IMG/VR virus record: IMGVR_UViG_3300027749_000066
Location: 33,487-97,486 of that record
DNA from: a virus
Strand: one strand, 5' to 3'
Length of the DNA: 64,000 bases
A program made the position numbers and the translations under genes. This document shows, one piece after another, positions 53,800 through 62,367 of the stretch. Under the pieces are notes generated by a model. The model saw only the letters and a list, made by a program, of their open reading frames with translations. It made no database searches and was not told the origin of the DNA. The first letter of the stretch is position 1, and every line of letters begins with the position of its first letter.

Positions 53800-54544
53800 A
53801 GTATTCGCAATAGCTATGGTTAAAGATGAAGAAGATATTATTAAATATACAATAGAACATCTTCTTTGTGAAGATATTGATAACTTTATTATACTAGATA
53901 ATATGTCATCTGACGGTACTAGGGATATATTGGAAGATTTAGCTAGAGAACATAAGAATATATTGATTGAAGATGATCTTGAAGTTGCATATTATCAATC
54001 ACTGAAAATGACAAATTTAGCTAATAAGGCAGTGTCAAATGGTGCTGACTGGATTATCCCATTCGATGCAGATGAAGTCTGGTACGCGACTTCCGGGGAA
54101 ACTCTTGGATCTGAGCTTAGATCTCTATCGAAGCCTATAGTTGTGGCTAAGGTATTTGATCACTTTCCAACCTCTGATGATCCAGTTGGAGATAATCCAA
54201 TCAAAACTATTCTACATAAAGAGCCGCTACCAGAGTTTTGGCCATGCGTAGCATTTAGGGCCGAAGATGATTTTGAAATCCTTCAGGGAAATCACAATGT
54301 TATAAGATCTGGAGAACGAAACTATAGTGCTGTAGAAATAAGACACTTCCAATATCGATCTTTTGAGCAGTTTAAAAGGAAGCTCCGAAACGGTAAAATT
54401 GCATACGACGCCACTAATCTCCCCGAGGGGGAGGGTGCTCATTGGAGACAAATGGGTGCTCTAGATGATGATTCGCTATTCCAACTATGGCAAGATTTTT
54501 TGTCAACAGATATGATTTTAGATCCAGCACCAACAAGATCTTAA
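53792..54544 (+). CDS. Family 2-like glycosyltransferase
   Basis: 250 residues, 8-nt overlap. AIAMVKDEEDIIKYTIEHLL and ILDNMSSDGT are typical of Glyco_tranf_2_4; WIIPFDADEVW carries the DxD. The C-terminal FQYRSFEQFKRKLRNG is also family-like. Confidence 0.85.
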   Translation: MSKVFAIAMVKDEEDIIKYTIEHLLCEDIDNFIILDNMSSDGTRDILEDLAREHKNILIEDDLEVAYYQSLKMTNLANKAVSNGADWIIPFDADEVWYATSGETLGSELRSLSKPIVVAKVFDHFPTSDDPVGDNPIKTILHKEPLPEFWPCVAFRAEDDFEILQGNHNVIRSGERNYSAVEIRHFQYRSFEQFKRKLRNGKIAYDATNLPEGEGAHWRQMGALDDDSLFQLWQDFLSTDMILDPAPTRS

Positions 54545-54550
54545 AAAATA

Positions 54551-54559
54551 TAGTATAAT
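54551..54559 (+). promoter_or_regulatory. -10 promoter element
   Basis: TAGTATAAT in a 36-nt gap; starts a second transcript of the glycosyltransferase block. Confidence 0.4.
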
Positions 54560-54580
54560 GATTTTGAACATTGGACGCTT

Positions 54581-55276
54581 ATGAGTGAAAATAAAATCCA
54601 TACTATAGTTGTAACTCCTTTTAAAAATGAAGTAGAGATGACTATCAAGTATATTAATCTTTTGAAGAATGAAAAATTTGATCAAGCTATTATGTACGAT
54701 AATGGGTCTAGGGAAGAAGTTATAAGAGATATCAGAAACTTTATTCCTGATGATCCTAGATTTACCATTGTAGACGCATCAGGATGGAAGCTCCATCAAA
54801 TGTGGAATCATGCATGGTCAGAGGCTGTATCTAAATTTGATATATTTAATATTGCTTTCTTTAATAATGATATTGAATGGTCTGAACCACTTGTAGAAAA
54901 GATGTCGGAACTCTTGAGATCTCAGGATCAAGTCGGCTGCGTCTATCCAGATCACGGATACTTCAACACTGATGCAAAATTTGTTTTAACTCCCACTACC
55001 GGAACTAAAAAAGATGGCGGGATGTGCGGATTCTGCTTTATGTTGAGGGGAGAACTCGCTCCAGATGAGATGCCATATGTAGATGAAAATCTTATCTGGT
55101 GGTTTGGTGATGATCACGTTGAGATGAATGTCCGAAAGGCCAACTATTATGTATGTCGCATTAATGGTCTTCATATCACACACATAGAAGAAGCAACTGC
55201 CGCAAATGGCGAAAACACTTGGGTAGAAGAGGCCAAGAGAAAAGATGCAGAGTACTGGTACTCTACATATCACTAA
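54581..55276 (+). CDS. Family 2-like glycosyltransferase
   Basis: 231 residues. IVVTPFKNEVEMTIKYINLL, MYDNGSREEVI and AFFNNDIEW (DxD equivalent NND), then CGFCFMLRGE. GT-A fold. Confidence 0.8.
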   Translation: MSENKIHTIVVTPFKNEVEMTIKYINLLKNEKFDQAIMYDNGSREEVIRDIRNFIPDDPRFTIVDASGWKLHQMWNHAWSEAVSKFDIFNIAFFNNDIEWSEPLVEKMSELLRSQDQVGCVYPDHGYFNTDAKFVLTPTTGTKKDGGMCGFCFMLRGELAPDEMPYVDENLIWWFGDDHVEMNVRKANYYVCRINGLHITHIEEATAANGENTWVEEAKRKDAEYWYSTYH

Positions 55277-55286
55277 CGGAGATCTT

Positions 55287-55847
55287 ATGGAATTTGCAGA
55301 TGTAACAGTTATTACCCCAACTTTAGTTCATAGACATGAGATGCTCGCTGACTGTATGGAGTCTGTTAGGAATCAGACAGTTCAACCCAAGGCTCATATT
55401 ATCGGGACTGACTACGAGCGTGTCGGAGCTAGTGCAATGTTCAATAAACTTATTGATGCAGCAACTACCGAGTGGGTTGCTCCTCTTTGCGATGACGATA
55501 TCTTATATCCCGACTATATCCAGCAGCTTGTTGATAATGCTGGTGATGCAGATATGATTTATCCTTGGTGTGAAGTAACAGGGACGAGAAATGGATGGAA
55601 TCCTAATTCTTATTATGACGAAGAAAGAATCCTTACTTCTAACTTCATACCAGCAACTGTGCTGCTTAGAAAGTCTGCTTGGGAGGCTGTAGGCGGGTAT
55701 CCGGCAGTTGTGTGCGAAGATCATGCTATGTGGGTTCAGCTTGTAACAAACGGTTTTAAGATCAAATGTCATCCTCAAATTCTTTGGCAGTATAGATTTC
55801 ATGGTAGAAACATTAGTGATGGTATTTATAATCCTTGGGAAGTTTGA
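55287..55847 (+). CDS. Family 2-like glycosyltransferase
   Basis: 186 residues from ATG 55287 (CGGAG site). VTVITPTLVHRHEMLADCM, RVGASAMFNKLIDAAT, PLCDDDILYPDYIQ (DDD) and CEDHAMWVQLV (catalytic ED). Compact GT-A domain. Confidence 0.85.
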   Translation: MEFADVTVITPTLVHRHEMLADCMESVRNQTVQPKAHIIGTDYERVGASAMFNKLIDAATTEWVAPLCDDDILYPDYIQQLVDNAGDADMIYPWCEVTGTRNGWNPNSYYDEERILTSNFIPATVLLRKSAWEAVGGYPAVVCEDHAMWVQLVTNGFKIKCHPQILWQYRFHGRNISDGIYNPWEV

Positions 55848-56551
55848 TGAAAAAAGTTGGCGTAGTTATACCTATTTTAAATCAATTTGAACTAGCAATT
55901 AAAGCTATTGAGTCAATTCAAATTCCAGAAGGAATGGATTGGGAACTTTTTATTATAGATAACTGGTCTACTAATAATGGAGTTTCTGGTGCTTGGAATA
56001 TTGGCACAAAAAAAGCTATAGAAAAAAAATGTGACTATATTCTTATCATCAATGATGATATTATTTTATCTCCAACAACTATTGAGCATATGTGTAGTCT
56101 TATCGATTTAGATCATATTGGTGTTATAACAGCAACAGACTATAGAGATTCGATGACACCAGAGCAAGTGAAGATTTGCGAGAAGCCTGATCATCCTGTA
56201 GATATTATGCCTGCTCCAGACTTTGCTTGTTTTATGATTACGCCAGAAACTTATGATTATATTGGCGAATTCGATAACAATATATATCCTGCATACTTCG
56301 AAGACAATGACTATTGTTATAGAACCATTTTGGCGGGCCTTAGATGTGCTAGATCGCAGAATGCAGTATTTTACCACTACGGCTCAAGAACGCAGAATAG
56401 CGGAGAGCCTGTAGTTCCTTCTCAGTTGTTTGAGAAAAACCGAGACTACTTTAGAGACAAATGGGGCGGACTTCCCGGAGAAGAGGTCAATACTCATCCT
56501 TGGAATAATCAATCCTTGAACTGGACTGCAACAAGGCAGACTTCCTTCTAG
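55847..56551 (+). CDS. Family 2-like glycosyltransferase
   Basis: 234 residues, ATG overlaps the previous stop. VGVVIPILNQFELAIKAIES, LIINDDIIL (NDD) and FEDNDYCYRTILAG (ED catalytic region). Final member of the contiguous block. Confidence 0.85.
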   Translation: MKKVGVVIPILNQFELAIKAIESIQIPEGMDWELFIIDNWSTNNGVSGAWNIGTKKAIEKKCDYILIINDDIILSPTTIEHMCSLIDLDHIGVITATDYRDSMTPEQVKICEKPDHPVDIMPAPDFACFMITPETYDYIGEFDNNIYPAYFEDNDYCYRTILAGLRCARSQNAVFYHYGSRTQNSGEPVVPSQLFEKNRDYFRDKWGGLPGEEVNTHPWNNQSLNWTATRQTSF

Positions 56552-56592
56552 GTTGCGAACCTGCTGAAGCCGTGGTACGATGCTGGGAGCAA

Positions 56593-56665
56593 CCGGCAGT
56601 AACTCAGTGGTAAGAGGACGATTCTTATACAGTCGTAGTCGGTGGTTCGATCCCACCCTGCCGGA
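56593..56665 (+). tRNA. tRNA-Ile (anticodon TAT)
   Basis: 73 nt. Acceptor CCGGCAG / CTGCCGG, anticodon stem CGATT / AGTCG with loop CTTATAC, T-arm GGTGG-TTCGATC-CCACC. Reads AUA codons, which are rare in GC-rich actinobacteria but used in this AT-rich phage. Confidence 0.85.
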
Positions 56666-56704
56666 CTAGATGCTATGTCGTTAGATACTATGTGAGGAGA
56701 TAAT

Positions 56705-56863
56705 ATGTCAGCAAGCAGTCCAACTGAGGAAGAGATGCAAGATCTTGTCATTTTAATTCTTCCCCGTGTTATAGTTCAAGCCCTAGATAATCCAGATGGA
56801 GAATTTTATAGTGGTGAAATTATGGATGAAGCTATCAGAAAGGCTTTAAAACTTTATGATTGA
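56705..56863 (+). CDS. Hypothetical small protein
   Basis: 52 residues, ATG 56705 with GAGGAG site, TGA 56861-56863. Acidic N-terminus, then a hydrophobic strand (LVILILPRVIVQAL). No family recognised. Confidence 0.62.
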   Translation: MSASSPTEEEMQDLVILILPRVIVQALDNPDGEFYSGEIMDEAIRKALKLYD

Positions 56864-57110
56864 AAAAATTATTACTTACACTTTACCAGATCAACTTCGT
56901 GAAAGAGCCTGCCCTGCGGGCGAACCTTGGACTGGAGATAGTCCAGAAGAAAATCATGGTCATACTGACTGCTGGCTCTTTCATCAAGCCGCAAGTGAAA
57001 TTGAAATTTTGCAAAAACAACTTAATGCAAGTAGACAAATTTGTGAATCGTATCGTATCCGTCTTATTAATTTTGTAAATGGAGAAACTAGTGCAAACAT
57101 TCCTTCCTAG
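56856..57110 (+). CDS. Hypothetical protein
   Basis: 84 residues, 8-nt overlap. PAGEPWTGDSPEENHGHTDC is typical of actinophage fillers; helical coiled-coil end. 32-nt overlap with the next gene. Confidence 0.6.
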   Translation: MIEKIITYTLPDQLRERACPAGEPWTGDSPEENHGHTDCWLFHQAASEIEILQKQLNASRQICESYRIRLINFVNGETSANIPS

Positions 57111-57513
57111 CGATGATTTCGCTCTCTGTGCAATGACACTTGATCGTCAACGTCTTGGCAAACAAAGAGTGGAAACATTGCAGATTATGCAAACTATTGC
57201 TGGCATGAGTAGGGGTAAAGGTTGGATTAATCATCCCGCTACAAAAATGTGGATCGGACATGAAGAATATCTGATGTTGTATCAAATTGCAATTGTCTCA
57301 GAATGGACAATGCGAGGTTATAAAGATACTTGTCTTGATAAAACTTATGAAGCTTTCAAGACAATTGATGCTGAGTTCTCGTATCCAGAGTGGATGGGAA
57401 GTGACGCATTTCACGCTTCACACCGTAGCAATCTGCTGCGGAAGGATGTAGAGTTCTACTCGCAGTTCGGTTGGACAGAGCCGTATGATTTGGAATATAT
57501 CTGGCCTGTTTGA
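57079..57513 (+). CDS. MSMEG_6728-family protein
   Basis: 144 residues. FLPSDDFALCAMTLDRQRLG and QRVETLQIM...HPATKMWIGHEEYLMLY, then HASHRSNLLRKD match the MSMEG_6728-type family found in mycobacteria and actinophages. It is related by fold predictions to pyrimidine-dimer glycosylases, but the function is not established. Confidence 0.78.
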   Translation: MEKLVQTFLPSDDFALCAMTLDRQRLGKQRVETLQIMQTIAGMSRGKGWINHPATKMWIGHEEYLMLYQIAIVSEWTMRGYKDTCLDKTYEAFKTIDAEFSYPEWMGSDAFHASHRSNLLRKDVEFYSQFGWTEPYDLEYIWPV

Positions 57514-57519
57514 CAGTTA

Positions 57520-57590
57520 GCCCCTGTAATTCAATGGTAGAATAGTTGGCTTTTAACCAATCCATGAGGGTTCGATTCCCTCCGGGGGTA
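57520..57590 (+). tRNA. tRNA-Lys (anticodon TTT)
   Basis: 71 nt. Acceptor GCCCCTG / CGGGGGT (G-T at the end pair), anticodon stem GTTGG / CCAAT with loop CTTTTAA, T-arm GAGGG-TTCGATT-CCCTC. Decodes AAA, abundant here. Confidence 0.87.
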
Positions 57591-57612
57591 CTCACTATAA
57601 TAAGGAGAAATA

Positions 57613-57783
57613 ATGCCCAATGTAAGAATTTCTAGAGAGAAACTTCCTGATCCTAATATGACAGATATGGAGATTTATCCTGATGGTGATAAGTCTCGTC
57701 CCCGTATTGGTATTCTGAAGTTTGAGAAGGTTGGATCAAAGTTTATCCTTGATCCCGGATTCCTTCCCTATCAGAATTTCTAG
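57613..57783 (+). CDS. Hypothetical small protein
   Basis: 56 residues, ATG 57613 with AAGGAG, TAG 57781-57783. Basic and beta-rich, MPNVRISREKLPDPNM...FEKVGSKFILDPGFL. Lies between two tRNA genes. Confidence 0.65.
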   Translation: MPNVRISREKLPDPNMTDMEIYPDGDKSRPRIGILKFEKVGSKFILDPGFLPYQNF

Positions 57784-57784
57784 G

Positions 57785-57886
57785 TGATATAATTTAATTG
57801 TTGCGAACGTAGCGCATATAGTCCGAACGAAGCGCAAAGCCGTGTGAAGGCAGTGCTGCGGGGGAGAGAGAAATCTCTCCCCCGCA
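57785..57886 (+). promoter_or_regulatory. Promoter, direct repeats and hairpin upstream of tRNA-Leu
   Basis: TGATATAAT (57785-57793), two copies of CGAACG-[TA]-AGCGCA (about 57803 and 57822), then a 13-bp perfect hairpin TGCGGGGGAGAGA / TCTCTCCCCCGCA (57857-57886). It may be a tRNA leader or a separate small RNA. Confidence 0.5.
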
Positions 57887-57894
57887 AACATCTA

Positions 57895-57968
57895 GCGGGT
57901 ATATCCCAACTGGCAGAGGACGGCGGCTTAAAACCGCTTCAGTGTGGGTTCGAATCCCACTACCCGCA
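57895..57968 (+). tRNA. tRNA-Leu (anticodon TAA), short variable region
   Basis: 74 nt. Acceptor GCGGGTA / TACCCGC, anticodon stem GGCGG / CCGCT with loop CTTAAAA, T-arm GTGGG-TTCGAAT-CCCAC. Variable region is only about 5 nt, whereas bacterial tRNA-Leu normally has a long variable arm. Confidence 0.78.
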
Positions 57969-58030
57969 CTTGGATAGTATGATAGCCATAAAGTATCTTA
58001 TGGATAGTATTATGATCAAAAGGAGAAAGT

Positions 58031-58276
58031 ATGAATACTGTGGATAGCATTATTGAAAAATGGGACGATGATATAGTTCGTACTCATTCAGCAGATTGTT
58101 GGCAGTGGCATCCTACTTGTGCTATTGCAATTCTTGCTGATGAGATTTATGATCTTCGTTCTCTTATTGAAGCATGGGCTGATGCAGATGATATTTATTC
58201 TGAGGGTTTGAGTGATAAACAGCATGACTCCCTTGAATCTGCTTATGATGCACTTCGTCAGGCGGTGGGGCGATGA
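58031..58276 (+). CDS. Small acidic protein, tandem copy 1
   Basis: 81 residues. CAIAILADEIYDLRSLIEAW and the terminal ALRQAVGR align with the next gene. Coiled-coil-like; many actinophages carry such short ADEIERLR proteins of unknown role. Confidence 0.65.
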   Translation: MNTVDSIIEKWDDDIVRTHSADCWQWHPTCAIAILADEIYDLRSLIEAWADADDIYSEGLSDKQHDSLESAYDALRQAVGR

Positions 58277-58518
58277 GTGACATCGTGGAACGACTGCGAG
58301 CAAATATGAACCCCTGCATACGTTCAGGACAGTTTGATGCTGGACTCTGCGTTGAATGTGAAGCTGCCGATGAGATTGAGCGATTGCGCTCCCTCATTAC
58401 CGAATGGGCCGATGCTGACGATGGTGATCTGCCATTCAATGAGAAGTATCATGAATGTACTTGCGATAAACGCTTCTGTGTGGCAGCACGATCACTCCGC
58501 AAAGCAGTTGGACGATAG
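58273..58518 (+). CDS. Small acidic protein, tandem copy 2
   Basis: 81 residues, 4-nt overlap. AADEIERLRSLITEWADADD and SLRKAVGR repeat the previous gene; extra Cys residues (CVEC, CTCDKRFC) may bind zinc. Confidence 0.65.
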   Translation: MSDIVERLRANMNPCIRSGQFDAGLCVECEAADEIERLRSLITEWADADDGDLPFNEKYHECTCDKRFCVAARSLRKAVGR

Positions 58519-58671
58519 GCCCATATCATGAATTATCTATGCACCATAATATGAACTGTGTAGAAATTTCCTGATAAACGGTAGCGTAGTTATCCGATAA
58601 ATGGTAGTGTAGTGACGTATTTGTCACATAGTACTAAAATTTAATATAGTGACATATCTGTCACAAACTAC
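58519..58671 (+). promoter_or_regulatory. Operator-rich spacer before tRNA-Arg
   Basis: Two direct repeats GATAAA-[CT]-GGTAG-[CT]-GTAGT (58573-58590, 58596-58613) and two dyads: GTGACG-N4-TGTCAC (58612-58627) and the perfect GTGACA-TATC-TGTCAC (58649-58664). Likely a repressor region. Confidence 0.65.
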
Positions 58672-58741
58672 CCCCAATGTGCCGGATGCACAAACGATGC
58701 TTCTAACATTGTTGAGCTAGGTTCAACTCCTAGATTGGGGA
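58672..58741 (+). tRNA. tRNA-Arg (anticodon TCT)
   Basis: 70 nt. Acceptor CCCCAAT / ATTGGGG, minimal 3-bp D stem, anticodon stem CGATG / CATTG with loop CTTCTAA, T-arm CTAGG-TTCAACT-CCTAG. Decodes AGA. Confidence 0.8.
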
Positions 58742-58760
58742 CGCTTATAAAGATAATCAA

Positions 58761-58769
58761 TGATATACT
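58761..58769 (+). promoter_or_regulatory. Extended -10 promoter, leaderless start at 58775
   Basis: TGATATACT; 5 nt from the hexamer to ATG. Confidence 0.5.
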
Positions 58770-58774
58770 ATTAG

Positions 58775-59179
58775 ATGGCCGGAATTATTGTAGATATTGA
58801 TGGAACATTACTTAGTGGCAATAATGGTATTGATAAAACTATTGCTTGGGTAAATGAAAAATCAAAAACATATAAAATCTATATTTCAACTGGAAGACCA
58901 GAATCTGATAGAGCTTCTACTACAAAAGCACTCAAAAATGCTGGAGTGAAGTTCAATAGACTTTATATGAATAGTTTAGGTCATGGACATCAGTATACTT
59001 TGGAGTCTAAAAGAAATCATGCTCAAAGTTTACTTAAATCAGATAATATTACTTTAGCAATTGACAATGATGCTGATGCTAGAGAAGTATACTCTAAACT
59101 TGGTATTGCTACAAAAAATCCATCAAGTCTTCCAAAAACTCTTAGTAAAATTGAGGGTTTTTGGGAAGGTCTTTTCTGA
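58775..59179 (+). CDS. HAD-family phosphatase
   Basis: 134 residues. IIVDIDGTLLSG (motif I Asp pair), IYISTGRPESD (motif II), KRNHAQSLL (motif III Lys) and LAIDNDADARE (motif IV). Small cap-less HAD; it resembles 3'-phosphatase domains of phage polynucleotide kinases, but there is no kinase domain. Confidence 0.8.
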   Translation: MAGIIVDIDGTLLSGNNGIDKTIAWVNEKSKTYKIYISTGRPESDRASTTKALKNAGVKFNRLYMNSLGHGHQYTLESKRNHAQSLLKSDNITLAIDNDADAREVYSKLGIATKNPSSLPKTLSKIEGFWEGLF

Positions 59180-59224
59180 TTTATGCTAGACTAGATATCT
59201 AGGAATAATAAAGAAAGATTTAAA

Positions 59225-60211
59225 ATGAATGAAATTGGGTGGTTTAGTCCTCCGGGATTAGGCGATGGAATTGGTTATGGCTATGCAGCTATTAAAACAA
59301 TAGAAGCACTTAAAAATAAACATATAAAAGTTTCTTTCGATAGTAGAGAAACAAAAACTCATATTTCTTTTATTCAGCCTGAATATTATAGAGGTGAGCC
59401 AGATCAGTATCGGATTGGATATACTCCTTGGGAGTCATCCGTTATTCCAGAATCTTGGCCTCACACTATGAATCAAATGAATGAAATTTGGACTACTTCA
59501 CAGTATTGTGTTGATGTATTTAATTCTTTTAATGTAAATAAAACTGTTCGGCTAGTTCCTCATGGAATTGATCAAGAATTATGGAAAATTGAAAATAGAT
59601 ATCTTCAAGAAAAATTTGTCTTTTTTCATGTTGGAGGGCCAACTGAAAGAAAAGGTGGGCAAAGAGTAGTTGACGCATTTATAGATTTATTTGATGGTAA
59701 TCCTAATGTTATTCTTGTACTTAAATCTAATGAAGTTACTGAATGTAGATTTTATGAAAATGGTGTAGATTTTAAAAGTGCTAAATTTCATCCTCAAATT
59801 TTATCTATTGATTATAAAGTATCTGTTGAAGATTTAGTTAAATTATATAATGCTGCTCATTGTCTTGTATATCCAACTAATGGAGAAGGATTTGGATTAA
59901 TCCCATTTCAGGGCATAGCTACAGGTCTACCTACAATTGTAACTAATGCAACGGCTTGTGCAGATTTTGCTGAAATGTCTGTACCATTGGATTCGCATCC
60001 AGCACGGGGCGAAGGGGTTCATCTTGGTGACTGGGTTGATCCAGACCTTGATGATCTTCGTGATAAAATGAGATATGTTTACGAAAATTACGAGCAAGTG
60101 AAGGAAAAGACACTTCACTCTGCTACTATGATTCACAACACACAAACGTGGGATCATGTAGCAGATTTGATTGTAAATATTCTTGGGGAAAAAATTTCTC
60201 AAAGAGTTTAA
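59225..60211 (+). CDS. GT4-type glycosyltransferase
   Basis: 328 residues, AAGAAAG site. Begins IGWFSPPGLGDGIGYGYAAI (glycine loop), has VRLVPHGIDQELW, FFHVGGPTERKGGQRVVDAF and the C-terminal donor site YPTNGEGFGLIPFQGIATGL (E-x7-E). GT-B fold, unlike the GT-A enzymes at 51-56 kb. Confidence 0.87.
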   Translation: MNEIGWFSPPGLGDGIGYGYAAIKTIEALKNKHIKVSFDSRETKTHISFIQPEYYRGEPDQYRIGYTPWESSVIPESWPHTMNQMNEIWTTSQYCVDVFNSFNVNKTVRLVPHGIDQELWKIENRYLQEKFVFFHVGGPTERKGGQRVVDAFIDLFDGNPNVILVLKSNEVTECRFYENGVDFKSAKFHPQILSIDYKVSVEDLVKLYNAAHCLVYPTNGEGFGLIPFQGIATGLPTIVTNATACADFAEMSVPLDSHPARGEGVHLGDWVDPDLDDLRDKMRYVYENYEQVKEKTLHSATMIHNTQTWDHVADLIVNILGEKISQRV

Positions 60212-60237
60212 AATAATATAATAATATAGGAGAAAAA

Positions 60238-62259
60238 GTGGGAAGTACAGACTTCTTGAGTTTCAAGTTGGCAGAAGATTTTATTATTTCTTATCAGGAG
60301 CGTAATGTTCCTTGGGGCTTCCCTATTGGTGGAGGCAACTCTCTTGGTGAGTTAACATTTCTTACAAAGTATTCTCGTCGCAAAAGCGATGGGACTAAAG
60401 AACGTTGGTTTGAGACTTGTCGAAGAGTTATTGAAGGAACTTTTACTATTCAGAAGGATTGGTGCAAGGAGAATCGTCTTCCTTGGAATGAGCGTAAGGC
60501 TCAGGCAACTGCCCAAGATGCATATGAGCGTTTGTTCGTTGGTAAGTGGACTCCTCCCGGTCGTGGCCTTTGGATGATGGGGACTGAGTTTGTTCATGCT
60601 AGCAAGAATTCTGCTGCCCTTCAGAACTGTTCTTTCCTTTCTACTGAAAGTATTTCTCCTCGTAGCGTACATGATGCAGTATGGCCTTTTGTTCGTTTAA
60701 TGGAAATGTCAATGCTTGGTGTTGGCGTTGGTTTTGATACTAAGGGCGCAGGGAAGCTCGAGATTCATCAGCCCAATTCTGATATCAAGACATTTGTTGT
60801 CCCTGACTCGCGTGAGGGCTGGTTTGAATCAGTCTCTATTCTGCTTGAGTCTTATTTCTTTGCTAATAGGAATACTGTTGAGTTTGACTATTCTGAGATT
60901 CGTCCTTCCGGTGAACCTATTAGGGGATTTGGCGGTGTTGCTGCTGGTCCGGGTCCATTGATTGATCTTCATTCTTCTCTCAAAAAGCAATTTGATAATC
61001 GTGGTGGAGATAAGATTACTGCCACTGATATTGTCGATATTCAAAATAAGATTGGCAAGTGTGTTGTATCTGGTAATGTTCGTCGTTCTGCTGAGATTGC
61101 GCTTGGAGACGCAAATGATCAGGAATTTCTTAATCTAAAGAATTGGGAAATTAATCCCGAGCGTATGGGAGCGAATGGTTGGGGACATACTTCTAACAAT
61201 TCTATTGTTGCAAATGTTGGTGATAATTTTGATCACATTGCAACTCTCATTGGTGACAATGGAGAGCCGGGGATTGTTTGGCTTGATCTTTGTCGTAAGT
61301 TTGGCCGTCTTGTTGATTCTGCCAATGATAAGGATTGGCGTGCTGCTGGAACTAATCCTTGTTCTGAGCAAACTCTTGAGTCCGGTGAGTGCTGCACTCT
61401 TGTGGAAAACTTTATTTCTCGTCATGATTCATTTGAGGATTTTAATAAGACTCTTAAGGTTTCATATCTTTATGCTAAGTCTGTAACTCTTCTTCCTACT
61501 CATTGGCCTGAGACTAATGCTATTATGCAACGTAATCGTCGTATTGGTTGCTCTGTATCTGGTCTTGCTCATTTTGCTGAGATGCATGGTTGGACTGAAC
61601 TTCGCACTTGGCTTGATACTGGATATCATAATATTCAAGTTTTGGACACTAAATACTCAGAGTGGCTTGGATGTCGCTCTTCTATTAAAACAACGTCTGT
61701 GAAGCCTTCTGGAACCGTCTCGTTGCTCTTTGGAGTCACCCCCGGTGTTCACTGGCCTACAGCAGATGTATATATTCGTCGTATGCGCTTTGCCACTAAT
61801 GATCCTTTGCTTGATGCTCTTGCAAAGGCGGGATATAAGGCAGAACCTGATGTTATGGACCCAACTCATAGCGTTGTTGTTGAACTTCCTACGGTTGGTC
61901 CTGAGGTTCGTACTGAACGTGAGGTTTCGATGTGGGAGAAAACATCTCTTGCTATTCTTGCTCAGCGTTATTGGGCAGATAATCAGGTATCAGTTACAGT
62001 GACATTCACTGATGATGAGAAGAGTCAGATTGGCGCTTTGCTTCGTTCGATTGATGGTCAGTTGAAGTCTGTTTCTATGCTTCCTATTCTTGAGGTTGGT
62101 GGAGCTTATGCTCAGATGCCTTATGAGAGGATTGACCTTGATACTTGGAATGGGTCAGTTAAAAAGATCAAGAGTATCAATTGGAATAGTCTATATGCTG
62201 GTAATTCTTTTGATGCAGAAGGTGAGAAGTACTGCAGCAACGATACTTGCGAAATTTAA
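60238..62259 (+). CDS. nrdJ: Adenosylcobalamin-dependent (class II) ribonucleoside-triphosphate reductase
   Basis: 673 residues, GTG start with AGGAG. LQNCSFLSTES (C131), CVVSGNVRRSAEIALG, NPCSEQTLESGECC (373-386, finger-loop Cys), KPSGTVSLLFGVTPG and a C-terminal redox pair (C666, C671). Length and motifs fit the monomeric B12-dependent type. Makes dNTPs without oxygen dependence, using host cobalamin. Confidence 0.93.
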   Translation: MGSTDFLSFKLAEDFIISYQERNVPWGFPIGGGNSLGELTFLTKYSRRKSDGTKERWFETCRRVIEGTFTIQKDWCKENRLPWNERKAQATAQDAYERLFVGKWTPPGRGLWMMGTEFVHASKNSAALQNCSFLSTESISPRSVHDAVWPFVRLMEMSMLGVGVGFDTKGAGKLEIHQPNSDIKTFVVPDSREGWFESVSILLESYFFANRNTVEFDYSEIRPSGEPIRGFGGVAAGPGPLIDLHSSLKKQFDNRGGDKITATDIVDIQNKIGKCVVSGNVRRSAEIALGDANDQEFLNLKNWEINPERMGANGWGHTSNNSIVANVGDNFDHIATLIGDNGEPGIVWLDLCRKFGRLVDSANDKDWRAAGTNPCSEQTLESGECCTLVENFISRHDSFEDFNKTLKVSYLYAKSVTLLPTHWPETNAIMQRNRRIGCSVSGLAHFAEMHGWTELRTWLDTGYHNIQVLDTKYSEWLGCRSSIKTTSVKPSGTVSLLFGVTPGVHWPTADVYIRRMRFATNDPLLDALAKAGYKAEPDVMDPTHSVVVELPTVGPEVRTEREVSMWEKTSLAILAQRYWADNQVSVTVTFTDDEKSQIGALLRSIDGQLKSVSMLPILEVGGAYAQMPYERIDLDTWNGSVKKIKSINWNSLYAGNSFDAEGEKYCSNDTCEI

Positions 62260-62277
62260 CAAAAAAGTATCTTTTAA

Positions 62278-62318
62278 TGGCAGAACTATACCAAAAATGG
62301 TATAGTTCTGCCATTTTT
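62278..62318 (+). terminator. Intrinsic terminator after nrdJ
   Basis: 16-bp perfect stem TGGCAGAACTATACCA and complement, 4-nt loop, then TTTTT. Confidence 0.92.
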
Positions 62319-62351
62319 GCTTTGTTTTCTTGCTTGATAACACAATATCTG

Positions 62352-62360
62352 TGATAATAT
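62352..62360 (+). promoter_or_regulatory. Extended -10 promoter, leaderless start at 62368
   Basis: TGATAATAT; 7 nt from the hexamer to ATG. Likely late promoter for the portal operon. Confidence 0.5.
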
Positions 62361-62367
62361 TATTGAT

